A DNA stretch of 64,000 nt from Macrothele yani. Taxonomy: Eukaryota > Arthropoda > Arachnida > Araneae > Macrothelidae. The notes below the pieces were generated by a model. The model was given only the letters and a program-made list of their open reading frames with translations, did no database searches and was not told the origin of the DNA. Below are positions 1-10,784 of this stretch, piece after piece (positions within the stretch are counted from its first letter, which is position 1; each line of letters opens with the position of its first letter). The stretch is from the NCBI GenBank assembly GCA_039090855.1, contig CM076995.1:121036270-121100269 (forward strand), in the 5' to 3' direction. The translations under genes and the position numbers were made by a program.

Positions 1-26
1 AGTCACATTAATGTGACCACCAGCTA

Positions 27-1080
27 ATATCCAGAGTAACCTCCGTAGGCAGCGCAGACAGCAGCTAGACGAGCTGGGAGTGACTCCATAAGGTGTTGGA
101 AGGTGTTCACAAGTATGTGGAGCCATGCTGACTGCAGTGCATCTGACAGCTGCTGAAGGGGGCGTGGTGGAGGATCCACGGAGCGAACAACACGATCGAC
201 CCAGACTTATACCCAACTGAGCACCACAGATGCTCAGTTGGGTTTAAGTCTGGGGAATTAGGGCCCAGGGAAGAACTTTGAAGTCTTCATCGTGCTCTTC
301 CAACCACTCTCGGACATTTCCAGCTGTGTGACGCGTCGCATTGTCGTTCTGGAAGATTCCATTCTCCCAAGGAAAGACAATCAGCATGTACGGGTGTACG
401 TGGTCTGTAAGGATGGATTCATAACGAATTCGGTCCATAGTGCCTTCCACAGGTATGAGTGGACCCAGAGAATACTACGAAAACATTCCCCAGACCATAC
501 CGCTGCCCCCACCAGCTTGTGTTCTTCCAGCAATGGTTGAAGAGTGTTTGTTCTCCTATGTTTCTGGCCTTATACGCCAACCTCCATCCCTTCGATGAAG
601 CAGAAAACGTGACTCATCGGAGAAGGCAATCCTTTGCCAATCAGCGGAGGTCCAATTCCGATACTTCTGTGCAAGTGTAAGCCTTTATTGCAGATGCACC
701 TTCGTTAGCATAGGTGCAGTGACCATCCGTCTGCATCGGAGCCCCATGTGCAGCAGGGTTCGCTGAACTGCCGTTTTAGACACACTTCCGGTAGCCCCCT
801 GGTTCCTTGGGTCAGTGAGTTGCTCCATTGTAGCGTGCCGATCGGCCCTCACGCACCTTCGAAGCCGACCTTCACCTCTCAGATCAATGGCACGTTGTGC
901 TCCGCAGTTTCCACACCACTTATTCGGAATGGTGCCATTTCTCCAATCACTATACACTTTAACTACAGCAGCACGCGAACAGTTCACAAACTGCGTTGTT
1001 TCAGAAATACTGCCACCCTTGGCCCGAAAGCCGATAATCATCCTTTTTTGCAAATCTGATAAATCGTCCCTTTTATCCAT
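27..1080 (-). pseudogene. Tc1-like transposase relic
   Basis: Reading from 1080 downward, the product starts MDKRDDLSDLQKRMIIGF, a helix-turn-helix DNA-binding domain (GGSISET...RAAVVKVYSDW) typical of Tc1 transposases. A second HTH-like segment follows (RADRHATMEQL...SKTAVQRTLLHMGL). The DDE domain is only partly legible. The end of the catalytic region is seen at 244-450 (FPWENGIFQNDNATRHTA, where D is the expected second aspartate). It continues in another frame toward 27, with a recognisable LNPTEHLW motif and C-terminal tail. At least three frames are needed and stops interrupt the chain, so it is non-functional. A close relative lies on the minus strand at 43240-43685. Confidence 0.8.
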
Positions 1081-1107
1081 GACAGCACCGAGTGATATGT
1101 TTTCAGA

Positions 1108-1424
1108 TCAGATCAGATCATAAGTAGAAGATTTTAGGAAGGGGGTGTCTGTCCTCAGGTCTTAAACAACCCTTAAAAAGAGGAAGCTAGGAGATTTGAG
1201 CTAGAGTGCCTGATAGGAAAGTGACACGGAAGCGAGGTATAAATTGAGTGGAAGACACCCTTGTTTATTACCGGGGGGCCAGTACCCGGGGTCCGAAGGC
1301 TTAATGTGCCCATCCGACGCACGGCGGATATTTAGTGGTTCGAGCGTCGCACCTGCCTGGGATCGAACCTAAGATTCCTCCGTGGCAGTCACGAACGTTG
1401 ACCACTAGGCCATCCGCGACCCGA
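1108..1424 (-). mobile_element. tRNA-derived SINE, family B copy 1
   Basis: Read on the minus strand, the 5' end carries a tRNA-like head: an A-box-like TGGCCTAGTGG near 1410, and a B box GGTTCGATCCC near 1360-1370. The tRNA-unrelated body runs down to 1108 and ends in a short (GATCA)n-like tail. Copy 2 follows immediately in the same orientation and has the same head, body and tail. It is not a tRNA gene, because the head is fused to a repeated body. The shared GTGACACGGAAGCGA block marks the body of both copies. Confidence 0.75.
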
Positions 1425-1709
1425 TATGTTTTTAGATACGATCATATGTAGAGGATTTTAGGGAGTGTCTGCTAAGTGATTTGGGCTAGAGTGCCCGTTA
1501 GAAAAGTGACACGGAAGCGAAGTAGAAAGGGGGAGGAAGACGCCCTTGTTTATTAGCGGGGGGGGGGTAGCCGCGGTCCGACGGCTTAACGTGCCCATCC
1601 GACTCAAGGAGGATGTTTAGTGGATCGAGCGTTCGTACCGCGGCTGGGATCGAACCTGAGGTCCTTTCCGTGGCAGTCACGAACGTTGTCCACTAGGCCA
1701 CTCGCGGCC
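1425..1709 (-). mobile_element. tRNA-derived SINE, family B copy 2
   Basis: This is the second tandem copy of the SINE at 1108-1424, with the same minus-strand tRNA-like head (TGGCCTAGTGG, then GGTTCGATCCC) and the same body. It has diverged by scattered substitutions and a shortened middle, and a run of nine G lies in the body near 1558. Head-to-tail placement suggests either successive insertion at the same GTTTTCAG-like target or duplication of the first copy. Confidence 0.75.
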
Positions 1710-1725
1710 CATGTTTTCAGAACTG

Positions 1726-2145
1726 AGAGCATTTGTCATTTTCATGTTGGACTTCCGTCCACAGGGAGTAGAGTTTAGGTCCCAGCCACCTACAGCGAGA
1801 TCGCCTTTTGGGCAGGACACAGAAACGGAAAGAATGAGAGCAAGTCTTGCGACTTTTGACAGAACAGTTTGTAGTGAGATTAGAGTACAGTAGATGGCGC
1901 CACCGTACAAGTACGATATTGCACATAGATGGGTGAGAGAATTTCAGGGAGGACATAGGAAAGGATACCCATTTAACCAGTGGGTCCAGTCTGGGGGCCG
2001 TCACTTTACGTGCTCGTCCGATGCACGGCGGATATTCAGCGATTGTTAGTAAATCACACCATCTCTGAAAGATCAGCCCAGGCTAGAACCTGGGGACCCA
2101 GCATCGATAGTCTGAAACACTAACCACTAAGCCATCCGCGGCTAT
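1726..2145 (-). mobile_element. tRNA-derived SINE, family C copy 1
   Basis: On the minus strand a tRNA-like head begins at about 2143 (GCGGATGGCTTAGTGG, with the B-box region GGTTCTAGCC). It is followed by a roughly 340-bp body extending to about 1726. Nearly the same sequence recurs at 52098-52529, where flanking duplications mark it as a unit. By eye the two copies differ at only a handful of positions, so the family was probably active recently. Short frames within the body match each other only because the repeat is shared; there is no sign of selection for coding. Confidence 0.8.
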
Positions 2146-2446
2146 CATGTTTTCAGAATATTTACAGCACACCTTATATACCCTCCAAGCCAGCTCACGA
2201 CACGTGCTTTCTTTCATTGGTTACGAGTTGTTGACGTCAATAGTAGGAGGTGGCCACAATAATGTGACTCGACTGTGTGTAAATACGCGAAAATTGTTCA
2301 ACATGTGTTGTGGTTTGTCGGTTACAGGGATGTACTAATCCAATATCTTTAATGGAAAGAAAAAAATAATATCTGGGTGCTAATGTGAATATATTCATAT
2401 AGGGAATAGAATTACTTACTGAGACAAATCAGCGAACTTCCAACCA

Positions 2447-2606
2447 TCCTGGTATCCTAATGGTCAGAGCCGTGAATTTCTGCCTAGTCGTTCGAGTTGG
2501 CTTGGGTTCGAGTCCCGACTAAGGCATGGGTAGTGCGTTTGCCATATGGCGCTGGCTCTTTCTCTTCCCCGGAACCAGTGGCTGTAAATTATGAGACGTG
2601 TAACTG
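2447..2606 (+). mobile_element. SINE family A, truncated copy
   Basis: The head TGGTATCCTAATGGTCAGAG is followed by a B box GGGTTCGAGTCCC and then the family A body (CTGGCTCTTTC...GGAACCAGTGGC...CTGCTTATA). The usual 3' segment (GTTGCTCACGGTGGTCGTTAA) and A-rich tail are missing, because the sequence passes directly into a Tc1 relic at about 2607. Confidence 0.7.
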
Positions 2607-3190
2607 CTTATACACTCAATAGACAAAACATTAGATTGGGGTGATGGGCAATTGACATGGACATTCCCCGCGCAGAATGAAACAAACCCAAACCGAACGC
2701 AGGCGATAAATATGCGGACAGCAGAGCTTTCCAAAAGTGTATCGCGATCGACGAATATGGTAAACGTGGTGATCTCAGCAATTTCGATCGTGGTCGCATT
2801 GTCGGCGCAAGACATACGTGTAATTCTGTCGCCCAAGTGGTAAGAAGCCTAAGGTTCTTGAGGGCAATGCTATCAAGGGTGTACTGCGAGTGTACTATCG
2901 ACGGAGGTACCAGAGCCCAGAGAGCAAATGGTGGCTGATCACACAACATTGATGACCGGGGTCGACGTAAACTATCCAGGCTCGTACAAACCGACCACTT
3001 GGCAACGGCGACGCAAATCACATCCAGGTTAAATGTTGGAGGCTTTAGCAGCGTTAGCGAGCGAAGGCTACGGCGCACATTACATGTCCTGAGTTACAGT
3101 CTAATCCCTGGCTATAAGACCCGTCGAAATTTTGAGATGGACGAGGTTTGTCTTCAGATCCTGTTAGGGCATGCCCAAAGGAAGGGTGAA
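2607..3190 (+). pseudogene. Tc1-like transposase N-terminal relic
   Basis: The stretch EYGKRGDLSNFDRGRIVGAR (about 2750-2815) is a Tc1 N-terminal helix-turn-helix. It is followed after disruptions by RRKLSRLVQTDHLATATQIT and a recognisable ITSRLNVGG...VSERRLRRTLH (about 2960-3085), the second DNA-binding helix region. Frameshifts separate the pieces, and the catalytic domain is not visible downstream. The element therefore appears to be 3'-truncated. The subfamily differs from the Tc1 at 27-1080. Confidence 0.7.
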
Positions 3191-3649
3191 ATCTTGGATA
3201 GACATCTGGAAACCCGGGCATAAATTTTATAGGACGCCATTTTGTTTCGGCATATACGCGCAGTAGTTAGTATTGAATTTCGTAATTTTCTGTTTTTTCC
3301 AGTCTACCTGTACAAAATACGACATGGTTTTTAGATTCTTCATAAAATTTACTATAAGATAAGACTATTTAACCAGTAATAAAACGGATTTATGAAAATT
3401 TAGCCATTTTTTTATTTTATTTAGTGATTTCTTGAAAGGATACTTATATTTAGCTACACAAAAAATTTAACTGATGTGAATTTTGTTTGTTTCACGCTGA
3501 ATAAATGAAATCGAGGATAACAAGCAACTTGTTGGCCCACATCTGTGCCGAGCGAGTGGAACTTCAATAGATGCGGACATATCAAAATGCATTTTATGCC
3601 AAAAACACAACAACAAAGAGAAGACAACAACTACAACAGAAGGAAGACA

Positions 3650-5970
3650 AAAAATCTTGGCTGCAGCTGAAATACGACAAGCTGATGTTTTTGAAGTTAT
3701 CAGTCTCCTTGGACGTGATTCTGAGTTCGTGTACCATTGTTCAAATGCATGTTATAAATCCCATACACTAAAGAAAACTTTGCTTCAGAAAAAAAGGAAA
3801 AATGTAGCAAGTCAAACAACTGGAAGAATCAAGTGAAGGCCCACTCCAAGATTCAGCAAAATCACCACACAAAAATCGGAGAGCTGATGTTGTTTGTCGT
3901 AACTAGCCATCGTCTAATAAGGTGGAACCTACAAAACTTTCATGTATTATTTACGGAAAAAAGAAACACAGGAACATCAAAGAAAAATATAGAGTTAGTG
4001 ACACCAATTGGGCTAAAACATTTTTTGCAGCCACTCTGTTCTTCAAGGACGATGTACACATGTATACAGCAGAACTTGTGATCTTGAAGATCAATCGGCT
4101 TTGTTTGGAGCAGATTTATACTCCCACAAGCTCTGTCTTGAAGCGTATCTCCAAAGATATAGAAAACCAAATCAGCCAAATAATAAACAACAAACGCAAA
4201 CCAAAGGCCAAAGAATAGAGGATATTGAACCACTTTTTCAAGACATTCTGGTTCGTGGCTATGGTCTAACACTTAGTGAGATTCATGATTATGCCAACAA
4301 ACAGCCTGGAGAACAGTCGATTACAAATACAGAGGTAAAATTGTACATGATAAAAATATTTGGGGATAACATTCAGTTCTGCAAACCACCACAAAAAAAT
4401 CAGTCCCAGCTTGTTTATTCGTCAAAGCTCACTGTTGATCAAGTAGCAGAGAAGCTACGATCTGCAGATTGTGTTAGGGAGGCTGGCAAAATAATTAGAC
4501 AATCGCTCCTGGAAACAGATTTCAGCCTTGACGATGAGTTTGGGGATGCAAACCAGCTAGAAAAATCATGGGTAAACACGCCAATCCCACTAATTGATTT
4601 CTTGTCTCGCGTAATTAATGTTGATAAACTAACCATCCTTTCCACATTAATGATAACAATCAACAATATACGACTTCAGGTAAAGTAGAAGTAGAAGAGG
4701 AAACAGACAATGATGAAATTGAAGAGGTCAGTGAGAAAACAGAGACCACTATAACACGCAGAATCAAAGCCCTTTTTCAGATATTGTTCTACAGTGTTCA
4801 TAAGGGATGAAATAAGACTCCTCTGCATCTGATGACTGGCCATTCAATTCATGAGAAGCGTAAGCAAGCCATCTACACCAGTGAATATTCCTCCAGATTT
4901 CAAAATCATTGAAGAGGTTAACATTTTACTATGTGAAGAGATCAAGAAGGAAGAGACAGTGATAAGTATGTTGCAAAGTATTGGAGGATTAACAAACCAA
5001 AGTACATCGACATGCTCTGGCATTCATGCTATCATCTCAAAGGCAGATGTTCCGCTACAACATGTTGGTTTTCTCCCAATACTGCCTTACCCAGTGACAA
5101 CATATGATAGTGTGTATTCATGTATGAAGAATTTTCAAAGCTTGCTTTTACATCTCAATCAACAAGTACTGCCAGTTGCATGTGATCAAAGCGTTTTCCA
5201 TATTACCGCAGAAATTCAGTTGATTACAAGTGAATTCCCAGACCTTGTGCTACTCCTGAGATCCTTCCATATGACTAAAATTCTGCTTGCATGTATTGGA
5301 AAATACATAAAGGGTAGAGGGTTAGAGAACGTCCTTATTTAAAACCATGTGTTTGGTCCAAAAGTATTGTAGTAGAGAGTGTTCTCAAAGGTAGCAATTA
5401 CGTAAGATCAATAAAAGGAATGTTTATGCTATCAGAAGAGGTAGAGAGGCTTAAATGGAGAGCCTTTTTGAGTACCGTCGAGGATGATGACGAATTAGCT
5501 ACACAAGTTGGTGATGTGCTCAACTCTATGCAATACTCAACAACGGAAGAAGTAGAACTCAAGTTCCAAGAGATCATCGCAACATCAGAAGAAACACTGA
5601 AATCATTGAATGTTTTTATACAGGAGCAAGTTAAGAATTCTGAGCAGTGCAAATACCTGGAGGGATTCTTGTATCTGATAAGTCTTTTGAAGAACCTCAT
5701 AAGAGCTGACAGGGAGGGAAACTGGAACCTCTACATGCAAACAGTGAAGGAAGTCCTTCCAATTTTTCAAATTTTTGATAGAGTCAGCTAATATTTGGGA
5801 TGGGGTTCACTGTTCTTCGAGCAAATGCTTAACCTTGAGACTCGTTATCCTGATGTATTTGACCGATTCAAAAAAAGTCATTTTGCTTTTCGAAGAACAA
5901 ATGGAAAGTTTAATGCCGTGGGGATCGACATGGCTCTCGAACATTCGCCTTCTAGTTATTTGTTAAGTTG
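3650..5970 (+). pseudogene. Decayed gene of an uncharacterised repeat-borne protein
   Basis: Fragments in changing frames form one colinear protein. The order is a Cys-containing segment (VYHCSNACYKSYTLKKTL, about 3735); CIIYGKKKHRNIKEK with FFAATLFFKDD (about 3940-4055); LFGADLYSHKLCLEAYLQRY (about 4100); IHDYANKQPGEQSITNTEVK; a KPPQKNQSQLVYSS segment; LMTGHSIHEK (about 4832); NYVRSIKGMFML (about 5395); an acidic helical stretch; and a C-terminal FNAVGIDMALEHS (about 5910-5945). I recall this architecture from multicopy, uncharacterised invertebrate proteins, often next to repeats. The function is unknown to me. At least five frame changes and several stops make it a pseudogene. No terminal repeats or target duplication were found, so I cannot say whether it is a transposon gene or a retrocopy. 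Confidence 0.6.
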
Positions 5971-6072
5971 CTGCTTACCATCTTTGGTGAATCCCCAGCA
6001 TTGTGCGGGGCTCCAAGAAGCAACCTGCTAAGCGGCTTGGCAGTTAGTGTATTTGAGTCTGGAGGAATTCGC

Positions 6073-6145
6073 GGCCGATGTGGTGCAGTGGAAGCATGTC
6101 CGGCGCGTAACTGGAAGGCCCTGGGTTCGATTCCCGGTGGCGGCC
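6073..6145 (+). repeat. tRNA-like sequence (pseudo-tRNA or SINE head)
   Basis: The 73 bases GGCCGAT...CGGCC fold partly as a tRNA: A box TGGTGCAGTGG, B box GGGTTCGATTCCC, a pairable anticodon stem TCCGG/CTGGA and a T stem. The acceptor stem has mismatches, and the loop CGCGTAA has G instead of the invariant U before the would-be anticodon CGT. It is therefore more likely a tRNA pseudogene or a SINE head than a working tRNA. No A-rich tail follows, and the family A SINE body is absent. Confidence 0.5.
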
Positions 6146-6505
6146 AATGATAATTTTTCTGTGACTCACTTATAAACGTGGAAAGAGCAATGACTTCTGT
6201 TTGAACGGAATTTCTGTAATTATAGTTTACAAATATGAGAGAGAGAGGAATATAGATATTCCTTGTCTGGTAACAAAACTAAAATTCATAAGCAGTCTGT
6301 CGTAAGGCTGTTTATGAACTTTATGACAGAAAAAATGACGTAGGTAAGCTACAATTGCGAAGAACAAAGAAATAGTAACCTGTCAAAGGGCAGGAAGATT
6401 CGTATCCATGGTTCCCATACTACATAACTGAATAAATGCTATGTTCACACTGTACTTTGTACAGTGTGCATCTGAAAACTGCCTTTTTACTGGGGATAAC
6501 ATTAT

Positions 6506-6748
6506 CAGCTAGAATAAATCAGCAACGTTTGTTTACAATTGGATATTTTATTTTAAGATCTACTATAGTTGCTCTGAGCTTTTGGCTCTGCTTCATCAGG
6601 ACAAATGGCATTCGTCCTGATGAAGGCATTGGTTCAGATCAGGACAAATAGCTTTTGTCCTGATGAAGCCGAGCCAAACACTCAGAGAAACTATCGATCT
6701 TAAAATAAAATATATAATTGTAAATAAACGTTGTTTATTTATTCTATC
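6506..6748. repeat. Foldback repeat with CCTGATGAAG motifs
   Basis: Two arms of about 100 bases face each other. The left arm has AACGTTTGTTTACAATTGG...TTTTGGCTCTGCTTCATC, and the right arm is its inverse (GATGAAGCCGAGCCAAA...AATTGTAAATAAACGTT), with roughly 85% identity by eye. The centre holds three GTCCTGATGAAG or ATCAGGACAAA units. Motifs of the CTGATGA type are known near termini of Penelope-like elements, where hammerhead-like ribozymes occur. I do not see a full ribozyme core here. Confidence 0.6.
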
Positions 6749-7030
6749 TCAACATCACAACTATTGTAATCATACACTCACGGACAATGAAATTTGCGCC
6801 CAAAGAATGAAGCATCGCGGATTCAACTGAAATTTTATGGACGTAATGATACAGATGAATGATACACATGATGGCTAAAACAGAGCTGCAGGACAATTAC
6901 AGAGGAATCTGATGGCACGCAGTCCTGTCATCTTCAATAGCGCGTCGCACCGCCTCCTGCGGCGATACATGCTGCAATACGGTGCGGCATGGAGGCGAAC
7001 AGACCCCTGATGCTGTCCTGCGGCAGACCA

Positions 7031-8446
7031 AAACCCCCTGGAGAGAAAGAACGAGCGCGCGAAATGGGAAGGGGTGTGACGTCCCCGTCAGAGGGCCATC
7101 GCAATCCCTCTCTCCAGAGGGGTCAAAGGGCAAACGTAAAGGGAGTGCCGATATTAGCTTCGCGTTCATGCGGCATTGGTCAGCGTTGAGCTTTCGGTTG
7201 TCGTGCACGTGAATTAGCGTTTTTATACAACATTCGTGGAAAATATCGGGTGCTTTTATGTAGATCTAATTACAAACACGTCTAAAAGTCACTGTTTTCA
7301 GCTTTTCTAAAGATGAAAGCCTTCAAAGAAGATGGATTTCTTCCGTACCAATAAAGGATTCTGAACCCACCGTGAATTCAAAGGTTAGTTAAGCCTGATT
7401 GTTCTCACGATAGAATGTTCTGCGTACAATTTAAGTTAAAGTAAGTATAACTTGAGGTTCCGATTAAAGAACTATGAACTTGAGTTGTCTACATTAAACT
7501 CTTCTACAAAGTAGCACTTTAATTCCTAGTTGAATTCATAGTCACATCATTCACATGTATAAGGATAGCTTCAAGAATATCGGCAGTGAGACGTTTCTCT
7601 CTGCAAGAAGCACATCGTGCAAAAAAGTACTTATGCATAATGAAGGAACACATTTGTTGATACTTGTGTTTTACGTTTTGGGGGAGTCTGTTAATGTGTT
7701 AATTGATATTTTCAGTTGAAAAATGAAAAAAAAAGTTTGCCTTATAATGAATTAAATCCGTTGTCTATCTAATTTTTTTTTTGTGTGAACCTTCTTTCCT
7801 CTGAACTGAAGATTGTATTGATACCACTTTTATGGAGATCTGTGGAAAAACAGAAGAGAAATGCATTAGAGAAGCTTCGGGCTTTACAGTCGAGTGATAC
7901 CGAATATACTGCTGGAGAAAATTAATACCTTTTGTGTAATTTTGTGTAAAATATGTGTTTGCAAAGTTGGGGGAAAAAAGGATGTGACATTCTGATTTCC
8001 CAACATAAAATTTGCAATGTTATGGGTATAAATTCGAAGATATCCAAATTAATACCTTCCATAGTCATCTAACAAAGACCTTTTTCCTGGGGGATTTTAA
8101 TTTATAATGTCTTTTTTTTTTTTTTTTTTTTTTTTTACTTTCTAGAAGTAGTTGCAAGATCTAAGCACACGTCTTACCGTATTTTCTGGAAATATACTCA
8201 CTAAATCAGAAATTTTGCTTTCGCGTTCGTTACGTAATTAGAGAACGATCTTTCTTTTTTTAATAAATCGAACGCGAAGAGAATTTCTAAAAGTTTTAAG
8301 TGAAATGATTATGTTCATAAAGTCCTACAAATTCGCCATTCACGCACTTAAAAAAATCATATTTGCAAAAATGCTTAATGTAAAATGTTGGGGTTTTCAA
8401 GTTATGCGTGAAAAAATTATTATGTTTGTGTTTCTTTAGCCAAATT

Positions 8447-8490
<44 letters not shown>

Positions 8491-8829
8491 AAAAATTTCC
8501 TGAAATATTTAGTTTTAAGACCCGTACATGAAATCATTTCCCACCACAAGAGCAAAACTTCGGAATTCCCCGATTTACCGGTATCATTGCTGTAAACTGA
8601 GAAAAAAAAATGAAAGCTAAAAATGTAATCTTTCGATGTTACCTAAGGATGAAAATTACAGTGCAAAAAAAACCATGGTCAATATATTGTTGTGTGCGCA
8701 AATTGTCTAGTATCATACTCGAGAAATTATTTCCCTGCGTAAACACCGCGGTACTTCGTTGGCGTTTTCACGAAAGGAGAGCTCGAGGCTCGAGTCGGTC
8801 GGCCCACTAGCTCTGACTTCACAGACCAG
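7031..8829. other. Unidentified insert inside the Tc1 element
   Basis: This stretch separates the transposase C-terminus from its body. The first 180 bases are GC-rich. The remainder is AT-rich and non-coding in all frames as far as I can read, with T and A homopolymers. The sequence AAAACCCCCTG occurs at the left junction (7029-7040) and inverted at the right (near 8854-8866). A clear target duplication was not found. Confidence 0.4.
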
Positions 8830-9700
8830 TTCGGAGGCTTTCTTAATCTTCAGGGGGTTTTGGGCAGACTGGCCCACACGTGTTGGACGGTGTGCTCCAA
8901 ATCCAGGATATAGTGCGGCACGGCGGCAACTTGCGTTTCAACTGTTCCCACACATGCTCGTTAGGGGACATGTCTGGGGAGCAGGCAGGCCATGGAAGTG
9001 TCTGGACATGACGTATAGGCAGTCCTGGGCAACCCGAGCCGTGTACGGGCGGGCATTATCCTACTGCTATAGCGCACCTGGAATCCCGGCCAGGAATGGA
9101 AGCACATGGGGCCGTAGAATTTCATCCACATACCGCTGGCCCGTCAATGATCCACGTACCACTACTAGAGCTGATCGGCTATCGTAAGCAATAGCTTTCC
9201 AGATCATAACCTGCAGTGGGGGAGGTATGCCGCTCGATAGCGAAGTTGGGATTGTGCCGTTGACGCGGGATCCTCCACACCCGGACACGATGTTCATCTG
9301 TCCCAAAAACGAAGCGGCACTCATCGCTAAACACCACACGTCGCCAGTCTGTGGCGTCCCACGTTGCTCTGGCCTGGCACCACTGCACACGGAGCCGGCG
9401 ATGTTTCGGTGTTAATGGTAGCACACGTAAGGGACGCATCGCAGATTCGCTTCCGCGAGACGTCGGGAAATGGTTCGTGGGCACACAGGAGCCGCTATAT
9501 CTGCCGGTATAGTGGACCGGGTCCTTGTGGGATCCGTTCGTGCCTGGCGCAGGATCCGTTGATCCTCTCTATCGGTGGTCCTCTTGGTCCGTCCGGAGCC
9601 GCTCCGCCGTGTGGCAGTGCCGTCACGTGTCCACTGCTCCCAACACAGTTGGACGGTATGGTCAGAGCGATCCACGTGGTGGGCTATACGGGGAGCCGAC
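8830..9700 (-). pseudogene. Tc1-like transposase relic (main part)
   Basis: From 9675 down: MDRSDHTVQLCWEQW (end of HTH 1), DREDQRILRQARTDPTRT, then the catalytic region with RRVVFSDECRFVFG (first aspartate, FSDE) near 9330. An IWKAIAYDSRS segment and QRYVDEILRPHVLPFL follow near 9100-9200. Next to 9000 the other strand reads a decayed end with PACSPDMSPNEHVWEQLKR, where the final acidic residue region is expected. Several frame changes occur. The last 40 or so residues (GLFASMPHRIAACIAA, about 6935-7010) are displaced by the nested insert. This is clearly a Tc1-family DD34E-type transposase, inactive. Confidence 0.8.
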
Positions 9701-10032
9701 CACCCTGCGGTTTTCAGCTCGATGATCAGGCCTCTCTCAAAGTCCGTAAGTTACGTAAATCGACGTCTCTGGCGTCTATACCCGGCATTCTTGTCACTCT
9801 GTACTCTTGCATCCGTCGGCCGGTGCTTTTCGCTTTCATGAGGCATCGACTACGCGCCGGTTTATAAGGCTTCCGGTTCGTGCTTGCAGCGCAACCAAAG
9901 GGTGTGCGGTCATGCGCACTCGCACCAAACGTATATCATTTGCATACCAGCACGCACTCTAGCTATTTGCAAAGTTTCGCGGTTGTAGCATGTTTTCTTC
10001 TAGGTGGGCAAATTTCATTGTCCGTGAGTGTA

Positions 10033-10369
10033 AAATATATATTAACCTTATCAGCGTCGGGTAAAATATACACGAACGGATTCGGTTTTGTTTTTTTTTT
10101 GTCAAAATTTCTGCCCCTCCTCCCCATCAGACTCAGTTCCCCTAATAGCTCATTCAGTTCTGAGAAGGACGAACCACCTGGGATGCTCCCCCCCCCCCGG
10201 GAAGGCAACGAAAGATAAGTGGGTGTTCTAAAACTCTTTTCGGAATGTGAAATTTTCGCGTGCGATTTTATGTTTACTTTTACCATTTGCCCTTAGAACA
10301 GTTCCATGATAACATTAGAGGGAAAACCCATATAACTTTCAACGTAGCATACTGATGAACAAAAAGCGG
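10033..10369. other. Non-coding spacer
   Basis: AT-rich sequence with a T10 run and a C10 run. I see no protein similarity or repeat family here. Short frames on both strands look fortuitous. Confidence 0.5.
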
Positions 10370-10379
10370 AAGAGCATTA

Positions 10380-10592
10380 CTAGCTGTTCGAGAAGCCGAG
10401 TGGTCTGAAACGCTGTATTTTGACCATTTGACCTAGATGGGCCCGGGTTCGAGTCCCTTATGAAGCATAGGTGGTATATTTGTCCGACGGCCCTGGATGT
10501 ATCCCATCCCTGGCCCCAAATCAGGTGCGGGCGACTTATTGTAGCCATCCGAATTGCTCACGATGGTCGCTAAACCCCGAAACAAAACAGAA
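10380..10592 (+). mobile_element. SINE family A copy with TSD
   Basis: A tRNA-like head (GCCGAGTGGTCTGAAACG), B box GGGTTCGAGTCCC and the family A 3' end (GAATTGCTCACGATGGTCGC) are all present. The 10-bp target duplication AAGAGCATTA flanks the copy (10370-10379 and 10593-10602). The body is diverged (TCCCATCCCTGGCCCCAAAT), so this is an older copy than those at 23212 and 34525. Confidence 0.8.
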
Positions 10593-10784
10593 AAGAGCAT
10601 TATTAAATCTTTAACGATAGTTTGGTGTGACTCACTGCTCTGAAAGAAAAATGAAAAGGTGTGGCATCGTTCGCGTCTTATAGAAATACAAGAATCTACA
10701 CTGCGAAACAGTCGTAATAATGTTGAAAAAATAAAAGCTAGTCGTCAAAGCACTATTCCGTTGAGTGTCAGAGATCATCCGAAG

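Larger units (their letters stand above)
1..2269 (-). mobile_element. Tc1-type DNA transposon, interrupted by SINEs
   Basis: The window opens with AGTCACATTAATGTGACCAC, and an inverted match lies at about 2250-2269 (GTGGCCACAATAATGTGACT). These are the terminal inverted repeats of a Tc1-like element that may begin just outside the window. The transposase relic lies on the minus strand inside the left half. The right half is displaced by about 1 kb of tRNA-headed SINE sequence (1108-2145). A short sequence related to GTTTTCAG recurs at 1099, 1432, 1713 and 2149, at the SINE borders, which suggests repeated insertion at one target or target duplication. Confidence 0.75.
6775..10030 (-). mobile_element. 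Tc1-like transposon with perfect TIRs and a nested insert
   Basis: The 23-bp termini begin CACTCACGGACAATGAAA at 6775 and are perfectly inverted at 10008-10030, with TA dinucleotides on both sides (6773-6774 and 10031-10032). The minus-strand transposase remains are split: the C-terminal end lies at about 6900-7030 and the rest at 8830-9700. About 1.8 kb of mostly AT-rich sequence with long poly(T) and poly(A) runs (8108-8135 and 8450-8488) separates them. This is a later insertion whose borders I could not fix. Confidence 0.85.

Noticed and set aside
1498..2004. Overlapping small frames in the SINE cluster, repeated at 51982-52293
   Set aside because: The shared frames reflect a shared SINE body, not coding.
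3571..5791. Host protein-coding gene with several exons
   Set aside because: Breaks fall inside conserved segments without splice-site pattern, and stops lie within the colinear text. A pseudogene fits better.
6073..6145. Functional tRNA gene
   Set aside because: The acceptor stem has mismatches and the base before the anticodon is G rather than U. The surroundings are repeats, so a pseudo-tRNA or SINE head is likelier.
6570..6670. Hammerhead ribozyme
   Set aside because: CTGATGA occurs, but the GAAA core and paired stem II cannot be placed convincingly.
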